From Macrotrachela quadricornifera (taxonomy: Eukaryota > Rotifera > Eurotatoria > Philodinida > Philodinidae): a stretch of 64,000 nt of DNA. Every line of letters starts with the position of its first letter. The stretch's first letter is position 1. Location of the stretch: the NCBI GenBank assembly GCA_022393335.1, contig JAJEKB010021314.1:675659-739658 (forward strand). The letters are read 5' to 3'. Both the position numbers and the translations under genes were made by a program. Positions 33,871 to 47,474 of this stretch are shown here, piece after piece. The notes under the pieces were generated by a model. The model worked only from the letters and a program-made list of their open reading frames with translations. It was not told the DNA's origin and did no database searches.

Positions 33871-35680
33871 AGTAAATATAATCTTGATAATATCTTCATT
33901 ACTGAGTGTGATAGACCACCTAATCACATGTTTTCTATATGTAACGGCGGTCTAATAAGGATCTGAGCGACCGAATTTTAGCGAATGAAACCTTTTTGTC
34001 GTAGGCACTGCGAGACATAAATCGGCTTATTATATTCTAATGTGCGCGAATATGATAAAGGGAGAGATCCCTTGATTTGGAATGCAACTTCTTGCCGAAT
34101 ATGAGTGATTTTTTGAAATCCAATATCTCATAAAGGAAATGTTCATTTCATATCTATGAACTCCAAATACGTCAACTAAATTATGATGGTAGTATCCGAC
34201 TTCCAGTAGAGGGTTTAGCAACGTTTGCGTCACGTTACCTTGTATCGTAAGAAATCAACATGTCCAACATTTTTTTCACTTTTTATATTATTATAATATA
34301 ATTAATATCTACATTTTGGAAAAAAAAACAATTTCATAATAGTAACAAAGCTTTACAAATATGCATTTTATTAATACTTATAACCATTTAATATATTCAA
34401 ATATCGCAGTCACAAAAACATTTTTTGTAATGTATTTTTTAAAAAGTACCGAATACCAAATTGGTACAAATTTTAAAATTTATGTGTCAAAATTATTTAA
34501 AATTTCAATTGAAAATTTTTCATATACTAATGAATTCAATACGCTATATAAACTTTCATTTACATAATCTTTTTTAATGATTATTTATCATTATTCTACT
34601 ATTGAAAATTCCAGAGAAATCAAAAATGAGACATTTACTATAAAATTTCTAGAAACTTAAGAATCAGTGCATTTCATATTCATCTTCACCGATTAATTTT
34701 TCCAATATAGCAGAAATCAAAAACTTCCGTTTGTGCAAAATCTCTAAAGGTCATAGATGAAAGTAAGCATGAGATGCATTGATTCATGAAAATTTCTACA
34801 TATTTAACAAAAAAAGTAAATTTCTGATTTCTATTTTTCTCGTGTTCTTGTAAATTGACATCTAGCATTGATTATATCATCTATTCATTATTCTTTAATT
34901 ACGAAGTTCAAAATGAACCACTCTTGACAATCAATATGTTATGGTGGCTACTTCTTTTTTTCAGAGATACTCATGATGAATACAAGTCAATTAAGAAGAA
35001 TAATGATTTATATATATTATATTAAAAGATCAAGGAAAATAAAATCACGAAAAGAAGCAAAAAAAGCATGACCAACTAATTATTCTATTAAAACTAGCCG
35101 TCACTTATACAAGGATGAATAGATTATTCTATAACGGTCACTAAAAATAAATTAATTAATATCAACCGTATGAAAAGTCATCGTTTTCTAAAATAAATCA
35201 TTCTATTTTTATTCTCATCAATTCATTGATTTATTTCTATGTATATTGAAAACCTATTCCATATGCAACAGTAACAGCCATCCAATATACATAACAATAA
35301 ATCATCAAATTTATGAAATTTTTCTTTCTTTATTAATATATGGAATGATTCTAGTATTGAATAGAACAATAAATAACTACATTAATACAGAATTCTTTTA
35401 TCTTCTTTTTTTCTTTAAAAACCTGTCAAATAGCTACACATTCGAAAAAGAGAAGCACTTCCTGTTGAAAAACACAAACTATACTCTCAAAGTCGTTATA
35501 CCATAGATATACATACACATATGAAAATATTTAAATGTACGTATATGTACGCGTGATTATACACGTGACGATACTCATATTGTGTTCTGTCAACGTAACA
35601 GAGTTTATCAACACGCAGCTCAGAATGATTTTTACTTAAGTGAATACTATGCACTGCATAGTATCTACTTCCCTCCGTAT

Positions 35681-38663
35681 TTATTTTTTAAGTACGAAAA
35701 CAAACGCACACAAACACAATTTTTTCTTTATACATTCAACGTTTTTCTTATATAATTCAAGATCTGGGTGATTTAAAGGCAGTACATGTTGTCCTATGTC
35801 GAGAGCACGCATATAAAATGAAAGTGCTTTCATATAGTCACCCTTCTTCTCATATACTGCACCAATATTTTTGTAAGACATAGCCGAATCAGGATGATTT
35901 TCAGGAAGACTTATTTGTCGTATTTCAAGTGCTNNNNNNNNNNNNNNNNNNNNNNNNNNNNNNNNNNNNNNNNNNNNNNNNNNNNNNNNNNNNNNNNNNN
36001 NNNNNNNNNNNNNNNNNNNNNNNNNNNNNNNNNNNNNNNNNNNNNNNNNNNNNNNNNNNNNNNNNNNNNNNNNNNNNNNNNNNNNNNNNNNNNNNNNNNN
36101 NNNNNNNNNNNNNNNNNNNNNNNNNNNNNNNNNNNNNNNNNNNNNNNNNNNNNNNNNNNNNNNNNNNNNNNNNNNNNNNNNNNNNNNNNNNNNNNNNNNN
36201 NNNNNNNNNNNNNNNNNNNNNNNNNNNNNNNNNNNNNNNNNNNNNNNNNNNNNNNNNNNNNNNNNNNNNNNNNNNNNNNNNNNNNNNNNNNNNNNNNNNN
36301 NNNNNNNNNNNNNNNNNNNNNNNNNNNNNNNNNTTTGAATAATCGGCCATATTGTTATACACTAAGCCAATATTATTGTAAGAAGTAGCCAAATAAGGAT
36401 GATTTTGAGGAAGAGTATTTTCGTCAATTTCAAGTGCTTTTTCATAATATGAAAGTGCTATTGAATAATCACGCATATTGTCATACGCATCACCAATATT
36501 ATGATAAGAAGTAGCCAAAGTTGGATGATTTGCAGGACGAGTTTTTTGTTGATTTTCAAGCACTTTTTCGTAATATGAAAGTGCTTTTGAATAATCGCCC
36601 ATCTTGTCATACACGGACCCAATTCGATTGTACAAAATAGCCAAAGTTGGATGATTTTCAGGAAGATTTATTTGTCCTATTTCAAGTGCTTTTTCATAAT
36701 ATGAAAGTGCTTTTGAGTAATCACTGATGTTGTGATACACATCACCGATAGTATTGTAAGAGGAAGCGAAGTGAGGATGGGTTAGAGGGAGAGCTCGTCG
36801 TAAAATCTGATGTGCTTGTTCATAATTCGAAAGTGCTTGTGAATAATGACCCATTTCTTTATGCACACATCCAATATTTTGGTAATATTCAGCCAAGCTT
36901 GGATGATTATGAGGAAGACATTTTTGTCGTATTTCATGTGCTTTTTCATAATATGAAAGTGCTTTGGAAAAATCACTCATGGTGTGATATACCTCACCTA
37001 GATTGTTGTAAGATTCAGCCAAATCAGGATGATTTCGAGGAAAAGTTTTTTTTCGTATTTCATGTGCTTTTTGATGAGATGAAAGTGCCGTTGAATAATC
37101 GCCCATGGTGAGATATACCTCACCTATAGTGTTGTAAGATGCTGCCAAATCAGAATGAGTAGGGGAGAGTATCTTTTGACGAATTTGAATGGATTTTTGG
37201 CAGTATGTAATTGCTTGCGTATATTCTCCTTTTGCATTTTTGGTTATTGCGAGCATTTGATAAATGCGTGCTTCTTGACGCTCATCAGGTTTTTGATCAA
37301 GCATAATTTCGCACAATTGTTGAGCCTTATGAAACTGTGCAACTTTTATTAATAAATGAGCCATACGATGCCATCCTTTCTCACCTGGATATGTCTCTTT
37401 GCGTATTTGTTCAGTTAAGCTATGTAAATCAGGATCATTATCACTGGTTAGTATTAATTTCACTTCCCAGAGACGATCGTTGTTGTTGTCCATTTGTTTT
37501 ATATCTTGAATTCGAAATACGGAATGCATGGAGAAAAGAATTTCTTCTTCAGCTTGAAAGCAGCTGACATCACGAACATTAGCAAAAGATGTAGATGATA
37601 TCGATGGATCTATAGTTATTTCGAAGAGAACGCCTATTAGATCAGGATTAGCTGTATTGCTGTCAGCAAAAGCAAGAGATACTTGTCGATTCGTACTAGT
37701 AGATAAAAAGTTATTAAAGGATAATAAGCCACCTTTTGTGTTGGATAATTTATGAAAATCGTTTTGTAATAGACCTTGTCCGCGATATACCGTGAATTTG
37801 TTAGAATGCGTAAGACCAGCATATTGTTCGAAATGAAGTTCCATAATATGCTTATGAAGATCTTTAACGAAGAAGCCTATATTCACAATGAGGTCTGCTT
37901 CCATCATTCGTAATGAACGATTTAACATAGAGTAAAGAAAACATGGGTAAGTATACCACCAGATTGGAAGGTGTTTGGAATATTCTTTTTCGAATTTGTC
38001 GACATTGTTTAATTCGCTTGGATTGCCAGCGAATTGTTCACGACAGTAGACAATGAAGTCGTCGATGTACTGTTGTTCAAAATCAATTGTTAAAAGAATT
38101 TCCTTTAGTATCTGAGTATACATAAACGACTGGTCGAGTTGGTCAAGATCTTTATTTTTTGAATCATCATTCGTGGGTACAAAACTCATCGAAATTGTGT
38201 TTTGATCACACTCATAGGTCGCTTGTTTTAGTGCTTCACAGATTGGTTTAATGTCTGTGAAGACACTATTGACTTTTGGCCAATTTTTCGCCCATTCTTC
38301 ATGGTGAGTTTTGTTTGCACAAAAAATATAAATCTTAGTAACCTGTGACATTTCATGAACAACAGGTACTATTGTTTGTCCAAACGCACCCGACGAAATC
38401 ATGAATATCTTCTCTTCTTCAATGCCACTAATAAAGTTCACACATTCATTTACTGTGGTGAATGTATGTAAGGTGTTCACAATTTCCCGTAATTTAGACA
38501 TTGTATTGATACAATCGGCACTTTTATCTTCATTGGCATCACTATCAAGCCAGACTAATAGAAAATTTTGAATACGATGAGCATATGGAGATCGTCGTGG
38601 CATCATGTCGGTATGTTGCGCTGATCTAACTGCTATTGTTGGTTTTGTTTTCTTATTTTCCAT
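35681..38663 (-). CDS. ADP-ribosyltransferase with kinesin-light-chain-type TPRs
   Basis: One long exon starting at the ATG at 38663 and ending at TAA 35681, interrupted by a 400-N gap. The N-terminal 280 residues precede an R-S-E class ART fold: VYRGQG (Arg294), FLSTST (Ser/Thr 321-323) and AEEEILF (Glu372 and Glu374), i.e. an E-x-E motif as in arginine-specific mono-ADP-ribosyltransferases. From about residue 490 follow 42-residue TPRs of kinesin-light-chain type, each with the pattern HPxLAxSYxNIGxVY and YSxALSYYEKAxEI. Seven are complete before the gap and more after it. No signal peptide is seen, so a cytosolic enzyme with a TPR protein-binding arm is inferred. Because 400 is not divisible by three, the N-run is a placeholder: the frame resumes as LEIRQISLPENHP after the gap. 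ART-TPR fusions are abundant in bdelloid genomes; substrates are unknown. Confidence 0.9.
35934..36333. other. assembly gap (400 N)
   Basis: Exactly 400 undetermined bases within the TPR array of the ART-TPR gene. The round length and the location in near-identical 126-bp repeats suggest a collapsed repeat of unknown true size. Apparent open frames crossing the N-run are meaningless. Confidence 0.97.
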
Positions 38664-41600
38664 AATCTATAATATTTAGAAGAATGTGATGAACAATGTT
38701 AATGAAAAAGTACTTGAATTTATATGATTTTAAATGTTTTTTGCTAGATATTTGTAAGTAGTCATGTATGTTGACTTTTTTACTATATCTTATAGATATC
38801 AGTATGAATAGTCATTAACAACGAAGGAACGAAAGAATGCAAGTTTATTTTCGTTGCAAACATGTTTCGTTTCATATTCGTATATGTATGTAATAAATTT
38901 CATGAGCGAATTTTATAAAAGATAAGAATATTCATTTATTTTTCTCTCTCTGTTTTACACTACGTTATTCTTTGCAAAAAATATATGTAAATTAACAATA
39001 ATTTAATACATAAAAAGAAACAATCTAAAGCATCAAATTAATTAAAGTTATCTTTATAAAAGAATCAGGGGTGAAGAGTGAGGGTGTGGATAACGATAGT
39101 TTTGCTTCTTCAGCATCAGCCGAAACCGCACAGATACATGGAGATCAATATGTGAACCATTGCGCATATAGATACATGCTAGAACTCATATGCATTGTAA
39201 TCAAATAATATTCATAAGATTTTTGAGAAATAGTTGTTTTGAAATCCTATAGTAGATTACAAAGTTGTATCGCTGCAATTTTTTGTCAAGGTAATGATTT
39301 TTCTAGGAGAAATTATGCGAAATGATGTCTTCACTACCAAGTGTCCTTGATGAAAAGTGCTAATATTAATATCTCATATAACTGTATATTTTTTTCATTC
39401 ATAAAAATATGTAATGTTGTATATTGAATCTAGTAACTATGATGAATGTTTATAGATTTCAATTTTTATTAATAATTGTATGTGTTCACACATATCGGAC
39501 GTAATTCAATGAAAACTACATAAATAAACTCATTTTTGATTTCATACATCTATGTTTGTTCATATAATGCAAATAAATCATTATGCAAAACTAACGTTAA
39601 ACTAAATATAGAGATTATAATAAAAAAAATTAGTCTTAACAATGAAATTCTTACTTTTGGATACTATATCATGTAACAAATAAAAACTAATTACCTCATA
39701 TAAAATTCGAAGAATTTTATCTTTTCTAAACTAGAAGTCTGAGTACTTTTTTTGTTATTTATTTCTAATTCATTGATTTGACTGAATGACAACATCTACG
39801 ATAGTTTTTTTCATGTCTAAAAATGCATCTCACTATTGAACATGTATAAAAATAAAAAGAAAGTAGATTTTTCTTTTTTTATAATGTAAAGAAATATTGA
39901 ATTAACATGTTCGCATCGGTTTTCACAATGAATTTGCATCAGATTAATGGACTAAATTATACATGACATAAGTTTTACTGTTACTAATATGATATTATTG
40001 TATGAATAGAATTTAATTATTAATAAATTTTGATCAACTATTTGTTTTAGTTGATTATAATTTGTTACTAGTGCAACAATATATATATTATTTTTTTCTT
40101 CAAGTCATAATTCGATCAATTTCTCGGATATCTTTCAAAGAATTAGAATAATATGAAAACAAATATAAATTGATTAAATGCATTAAAACTAAACAATATT
40201 TGGATGATTTAAATATCCTATAAACTATAATAAATTGTATTGATGATTTTCATGTACATCAGAGTTTCTAAATATAGAAAGAAATAACTGGAGAATTTTA
40301 TACAATAATCATATATTTTATACAAAGAATATGTAGTAGTTATTATAGATAACTTGAGTTTAGATTTAAAATTTATCACTTATTTAGCCATTATCATTAT
40401 CATTAGGTGATATTTAAAGAAAGAAATTAAAATTAATAATTGCGTATTCTAATCAAATAATTAATTAATTAGAATTTTATAGGATTGGCTCCTGATGTTT
40501 CAATTTATGATCTATTAGTATTCATCATATCATGATAGTTATATTTTCTCTAATATTATGATGTTTTAGTTTCTTTTCCATAGTTGTACATATAGGAAAA
40601 TAACAAAATTGATGATGACAGGTTGTTATATTCTGAAATCATCGAAAATTTCATACAAACAAAAAATAAAATAAAAAAACAACCTGCTCGTATGTATTTT
40701 TTGTATATCAAATATATAATTTGTAAATATGCATATAATTAATAAATAAATCAAAGAATGATAAAATAGAAATACTTAAATATGATTGAATTTTATGATA
40801 ATCTTTTGTTAAATTCAACATTTCTCTTCTCAAATTATTTACTGAGTTTACTGTTTAAAAAAAAAGAAAGCAAACAATTATTTACTGTCAGTGCACGAAG
40901 TCATATATCATGAGTCTAGTAGCCATATCTTGTTTCTTTTCGTTGATATCAAAGAGAGAAAAAGCAGAGAAAAGAACAAAGCTTCGGCGCCTATTAAACA
41001 ACGACATCTATATTTTTATCAATATTCTTATTCTACAACTAAAATATCAATAGAATTAATCATCTTGATTAATATAAACACTGAAGTATAGACTACAGAA
41101 TGTTCATAATGGATTGGATGATTTTGCTAAATTCAAAATCGAAACTTCGTATAAATTGTTGTTGTTGTAATTATATTCTCATCAATCTTCTTCATAGTAT
41201 TAATTACAAAGATCAACAAAAGACACTTTCTTTCGTATTCTAATCTAAATTAGTTGTTGGAAGAGATACTCGTTCGTTCGTATAACTTACAAAAAAAACT
41301 GAAACATGAAGATTTCATAATTCAAAAGGTTTTGAGAACTAATCGAACCTTGTCTGGTCTCCATATTGAAAAACTAGCAGAACGGCATGAACTTTTCTTT
41401 CTTACGAGGATATTTCCGCATAAGAATCATATTTCACAGTGTTTGATTCTTGATTACAAGAGTTCAGTGCTGTCTCTATTAGTAATAAAAATTTCATATT
41501 AAACAGTTCTAATTTTTTGTCTAATCTATGAGTAGTCTCGGCTTGAGAGAATCTGATACGTCGGAAAATGATCTATAACTTCAACTTTTTGTCTTGAGAC

Positions 41601-43516
41601 TTTCTCCAATGAATGTCCTTCTCTATTCAAAATTTCTCGAAAAATTTCACAATTATAGTTATTGGTAAAGAGGAGATACATGTTGAAACTATCTTAGACA
41701 AGAGAAACTTGCCTGCATCTCAAGATCACAACGAATCAAAGTACTTTGTCTGTGACACAATATAAACATACGAAGATTTATTTGCTAATAATAAAATGAA
41801 TATTACTGCATCGAAATTAGTGAAGAATCAGAAAAATATTCAAAAAGACTTATTTGAAACATAACGGAAAAAAAAGTGTTTGTATTTGTAGTTGTTAATG
41901 TAATAATAAAACCAAGTTGACTAATATTATTTAAACATGAATGATTAGATTTAAATCAAATAGCTTTTCGACATGAAAACGCGAATAGACACGATGATTA
42001 TAAGTTAAATGTAAAAAGAAATGTACTGTTTCGATTAATACTTAAGATTGATACTTAATAATTTACGTTAATCTTAGTAATTTCTAAAAAAAAGATTAAC
42101 AATTGATTTAGTACGAAATACTTTTATAATCAATGAAAACTAATTCTTTCGTCTATAATTCATACCATCGAAAAGTAAAGATAAAACAAGCACATTGAGA
42201 CATACTTGACAACTCTGATATCTGATTTACAGAATAGAAAACAAGATTTAGAAGTCACCTTATTCTGTGATCATATTTAATGATATACTGTTCAGAACTC
42301 GCTCATTTTCACTATCAATTTGGATATATAAATGATGAAGGGAACGATGTGTTAAGCATATTCACTCACTACAAAAACTCAGTGTGATTTAGTGCAACAT
42401 GAGAAAACTCGATAAATACTAAAATGATCTTGATGGTGTAAGAGAACATGTTCCACTTACTCGGACCATTGGTTTTCTCAAGAACATTGATTTAGTACAT
42501 GATTTATTGAAAGAAAAAGTCTTGTCATTTCATTCTATATTATTTCGAACAAAAAAATTCTATTTGAATTTTATCATTTAAAAATTGTGAGCAAATAGTT
42601 TAGATAATATTCAGAGAAAATCACATAACTGTTAATAAGACGAATAATATCAATTGGTAAATCTATCAATATAAAAACGAAATGAAAACATATCACATCA
42701 TTTTACGGAAGAAAAAATATATCAAATTTATTAGAATAAAAATCGTTTTTTTTGCTGCCTATCAAAGATATAAGTTTTATTTTAATATTAAGAAAAATTT
42801 GGTGAAATTATATCATGAAAAAATAATGTGATAATAACGAAATATTCAATAAGATTTTGTTCAATAATTTCTCTCTATTATCGATTATATCACCCGTTTT
42901 GAGCATAGCCAGAACTATCTATATGAAGTCATTTTTAGACTGACCAGTGGTCAGTTGCCCGATTTCGATGGTTTCAGAAGTATGCTTATAACTTGGCTAT
43001 GGAACAACTTAGAGACGTGAACATGCAATGGGAAAATTTTTATGAATATTCGTTCGAAAATTAATGGTGAGAACTGATCATTACTTGATGACTTGATTTT
43101 TACATGATTGGAGTTATTTGCGATACAATCGAGTCTATTGTATTTTTGAATAGATAGTATATAATAGTTTTTTCTCGTTTAAAAAATATTTGTCATGTTC
43201 TGTTTTATAGTTATTAAAAGAGAGAGTACATGATTGTATAATTCATTTCCATCTATTCTCGCTTTAAATATAAAAAAAAACCAAAGGTAAATAACGAACT
43301 ATTCTCATTGAGATGATATCAATAATAATGCTACCATATACATAATCATAGAAATGAAGTATACTTAACCTTACATTATATGTGAAAATTATTATTCGAA
43401 AAAAAAAATGTTTATGTATATTGACATTAATAAAATAAAATAGGATAGAGAAGAAAAAAGTGAATACTATTTTTTTTACCGTCAAAACTTGATTGATAAA
43501 GACTCTAACAATTACT
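38664..43516. other. 4.9-kb intergenic region
   Basis: Very AT-rich with no supported gene. Open frames at 40891-41091 and 41254-41502 have no family signature. A small perfect palindrome (CTGACCASTGGTCAG) lies near 42940. The first few hundred bases presumably contain the ART-TPR promoter and the last the RBR promoter, but I see no defined element. Confidence 0.5.
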
Positions 43517-44730
43517 ATGAATAATAAACCAAAAAAATTAACTTCATGGCAAATTGCTACAAATAATATTCGATTTAATAATGAATTGTCTTCTAATCGA
43601 CGAAATCTTCAACATCATATTTCTTCAAGTATTGATAAAATAGATTACTCTAATACTCATATTAAAACATATTTATTTATCTCTATTCAATTTCTTATTT
43701 AGGTCTATTACCAATAAAAATAAATAATAAAATATCTTCAAATATTTCATCTATTAATAATATACAAAATATTCCTATTAATTTACGTGCATCTTCTAGT
43801 ATGTTTATAATATTAAAAAAAAACTATCTCGAATTAATTAATTTAGCTCCATATATTAATTCACAAGATGATGAAAAAGAATTATCTTCTGAAAGAATAC
43901 ATTCTCAACAAAATCAATCATCAAATTTAATTGAGTATATATAAAAAAAAAATTCTAATTCTTATTAAATTTGTTTCATTAGAAATATTTGTGAATTAAC
44001 TCGTGAATGTACTGTATGTTTATTCGATAAACCACTAAATCAATATAAAAAACAATATAATAAACAATGTAAACATATTCAACGAACAATATGTGATATA
44101 TGTATATATAATTATATAAAATATTTACTTGAAAATATAAATAATGATAATATTATTTGTCCTGAACCAAATTGTACATCTATATTTAATTTTGAAAATA
44201 TTCGTTTTATTCTTTTAATAAAAAATAATTTTAATTTATTTGAACGATATGATCGTCAAATAACATATAAATATCTTGAAAATTCTGAAGAATTTGTTTG
44301 GTGTGCACATAAATGTGGTTCAGGACAGTTTCATGATATGGGTATATATTCAAATTCAATGTTTATTTGTATTAAATGTAATAAACGTACATGTGCTTAT
44401 CATCGTATAATATGGCATGAAAATATGACATGTGAAGAATATAATCAATTAAATACATTATCTATTGATTATAATACACAAATATGGCTTAAAAAATATT
44501 CAAAAAAATGTCCACAATGTCAATCATATATTGAAAAAATTTCTGGATGTGATCATATGACATGTCGATTATGTAAATATCAATTTTGTTGGCAATGTTT
44601 TGCTGATTATAAAAAAATTCAAATTTATGGGTTAAAACAACATAAAATATATTGTATTCATTATCCTTATCATCGACATTTAAATAAGAATAATTTTATA
44701 CAAAGATCAACAATTTGTAGTATTTTATAG
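43517..44730 (+). CDS. RBR (RING-IBR-RING) E3 ubiquitin ligase
   Basis: Three exons (43517-43628, 43703-43934, 43983-44730) give 363 aa. RING1 begins at CTVC (Cys124) and continues with CKHIQRTICDIC and ICPEPNC. The IBR domain shows WCAHKCGSG then CIKCNKRTC-x2-H. RING2 reads CPQC-x9-C-x-H-x2-C-x2-C-x4-C-x2-C, with Cys304 in GCDHM at the catalytic position that accepts ubiquitin as a thioester. The protein therefore should transfer ubiquitin by the HECT/RING hybrid mechanism. The N-terminal 115 residues are Asn/Ser-rich without a UBL or UBA domain, so it is neither parkin nor HOIP; it is closer to generic ARIH-like RBRs but lacks a clear Ariadne domain. The start is the first ATG in frame; an upstream TTG is not credible. 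Both introns are short (74 and 48 bp). Confidence 0.88.
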
Positions 44731-45167
44731 AATTAAATAAAATTTTTCTTCTTTTTTTTTTATTTATACATTCAATAACCAATACAGATTTTTATATAGA
44801 GAATTATATAATAGAATGATGTATCGATGTATATAAAAAGAAGAAAAAAAGTCAATGATATAGTGAAGGCTGATTAATCCTGATACGCCCAACTATTGGA
44901 CTATCAATTAAAAATTTGAGATCGTGTATCACACAGTCAGTAAATACGCGTGCTTTAAAATGGTTTTTCGCCTTAGCATTGACTGATGTTATTAAAATAT
45001 TCTACTAAGTATTTCTATCGCATATCTCGCTAGAATCAAGCCAAATCTCAGACGGACACGAAGCGTTCATATAGATGTTAAATATTTAATGGAATACAAT
45101 AAAACTGAACTGTTTATTTTTATCAGAACGTTTTTGGATAATTATAAATACAATAAATAAATAATAA

Positions 45168-45815
45168 TTAAGATTGATTTATTGTTTCTTCTGGATTACT
45201 ATTTGTATTTTGTCGATCTAATTAAATCAAATAGAATTTATAAAAAAAAATTTATATTTTTGTTTTACTTTGTTGTTGTACAATCATATCTTGATGAACA
45301 GTTGCTAATGTATTTGTTATAGTTGAACATTCTTTTTCAATTATTTTTGAATAATTTTCTACATCACCTAATTCCTATTTAAACAGAATAATAATAATAA
45401 TAATAAAATTTAATTTTTGTTTTTTTATATTTAATAAACAAACTTTAAGTGCAACAGTAAATTGTCCAATAAGATTAATCCATGCTTGAGATTGTTTTAA
45501 AAGAAGATTTGATTGTGTTGTTAATTGTTTACATGCTTGATCAATACGTTTTTCATTTTTATAACATTCAGATACTCTAATAAAATATTTATTTATAAAA
45601 AAAAACAAATTTTTAAATAAAATTTACTCATCATTAAGACGATCGAGAACAACATGTGTTAATTGATCAATTGATGAAAGTAATTCTTTCTTTCTCTTTT
45701 CTATAATTAATTAAAAATTTTGTTATTTTTTTTATAAGATATTATTTAAATAACCTTGTCTTTGTTTTAAAAATGAAATTCGTTCTGTATGTTGACGATA
45801 AATATTTGAAAGCAT
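45168..45815 (-). CDS. BLOC1S1: BLOC-1 complex subunit 1 (GCN5L1)
   Basis: Five exons (45755-45815, 45628-45700, 45444-45576, 45269-45374, 45168-45217) encode 140 aa. The product aligns along its length with BLOC1S1: start MLSNIYRQHTERISFLKQRQ, a basic KRKKE segment, a coiled-coil helix, then the hallmark QAWINLIGQFTVALKELGDV followed by ENYSKIIEKE. BLOC1S1 is a small helical subunit of BLOC-1 and BORC, acting in endosome-lysosome trafficking and also implicated in mitochondrial protein acetylation. If the last intron (donor after 45269) is not spliced, translation stops at 45252 and gives 129 aa; human BLOC1S1 is 125 aa, so either end is possible. Converges tail-to-tail with the RBR gene, about 440 bp away. 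Confidence 0.92.
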
Positions 45816-47474
45816 CTTTATCACAATAATATTTCAATTAATAAATATAAAGATAGTTCCATTGGAATAATACTCGTATTTTCCAGTCTTAACAAAGTTC
45901 GTTAGAGGACGCCACTTGATACACACTACATACTATTCAGGGTTCATTCAAACGCGGAATATATGACGAGTTTTTCTAAAATGTTTTCTGAAAAGAGAAT
46001 TTTTTAAAAAAGCAAAAATGTAATTCTTTCAAAGAAATTGCTGGAAAAATTGTCTTAGAACTTTAAAAAGAATGGCTCTGACTCCTGATCGATTACATCG
46101 ACAAATCTAAACCTTGCATAGTTTTGTGAATCTTTGATTATAGGAAATTCACTGTAACCATCTCACTGAATACATTAATTTCCTAAAAGGTCGATTTAAA
46201 TACTTGAAGAAAACGAAATCAGATTAACCTGTAATAAACGATTCGATGTGCCTTGATCTACGCTTTTGAACAGTGAAAATCGTAGCTGTCTAGATGACTT
46301 ATGAACCACCGTATATAATGATTTTTTTATTGTAAATTTCATTTTTTAATTATGTTTGTAGCCTGAATTACATGATAATAAAAAGTTTTTTTCGTATTTC
46401 TCAACAACCTCCGTATTACCATCCATGGAATAACTCTAGATAAGTCATTAATGGGCAAGTTACCTCGAATGACTCATTTTTAACGTGTTGAATACATCGT
46501 CAGTCGGTACAGTACGCAGAGGAGGTACAAATATCGCCGTCTATGAAAAAAAAAGACAAGAGAAACTCGATGCATGTAGATCTTAATAATAATTGTTAAT
46601 GATAGAATGTGAATTGAGACGATTAATGCATGAACACAACTGTCTATAGTATTCGATAGAAACATTATCATTATAATCTAGCAAAATAGTCACTATATAA
46701 TAAGTGGTATATCACTTGACTATTCGTCAATTGATTTTAAACTAGATAATAAAAAAAGAGATATTCAAGTCAAAAGAGAATAATACTATTGTAAAGGTTC
46801 ACAAAAATAATATATATGAATTATATGCAAATTCAATCTGAACGACAATTCAGTTTATAAAAGAAACTCATGTATCTACTGAATACGAATCATGATTGAT
46901 GATTTTTGCTAACGGTTGGCTGAGATGATAAAATATGAGTAAAGAAATTATTAGTATTAAACATTTCACAAAAACTTTTTAAAGAAAATATTTGAGTTGC
47001 CGCATAGAACTAGTAAGTTTCCTATTTATATAAATCATCGAAGACGCGATTACTGCAACAATTTATATATGAAAGAACAAATATATCATGATTCATATTG
47101 AATTCTGAAAGTGAAGAGGAAAAAAATAATCAAATAAAGAATTTAATTATTCCATAGTGAATAGTGCAGTAATTTTACATTTTAATATGATAAAATGGAT
47201 AACTATAGTATTTGTTTTCTACATTAATTCGTTGATTCATTTAAATTATCTTTGAAGAATTAACAAGATTTAGACTATCTACGAAGAGTACAGGAAAAAA
47301 AGTTCATAATAACAACAAATATTTCAAAAGAAAATGTGTAGTGAATGTTTGTCGATATTTTATTCAGTTTTAATAAATAATTACCATTTTATTTTTCATA
47401 AGTTGACATTATTATCTAAATAGATGAATCTTTACACATATTTAAAATATGTAAAAAGCATAATAGTCTCTAAT
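45816..47474. other. intergenic region
   Basis: 1.7 kb without a supported gene. The minus open frame at 46480-46671 has no signature. Confidence 0.55.

Larger units (their letters stand above)
29166..35680. other. 6.5-kb gene-poor region
   Basis: No gene I can support. Open frames at 30050-30325, 32235-32495, 34361-34567 and 35246-35506 are short, low-complexity or hydrophobic by AT bias, and have no domain. The stretch holds a mariner-like terminus near 30401, a 70-bp hairpin at 31248-31320 and a three-fold 270-bp degenerate repeat at 33240-33870, listed separately. Confidence 0.55.

Noticed and set aside
35894..36388. Open frames on the plus strand spanning the N-run
   Set aside because: They consist mostly of undetermined bases.
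36782..37567. Open frames on both strands inside the ART-TPR gene
   Set aside because: Shadows of the repetitive TPR coding sequence.
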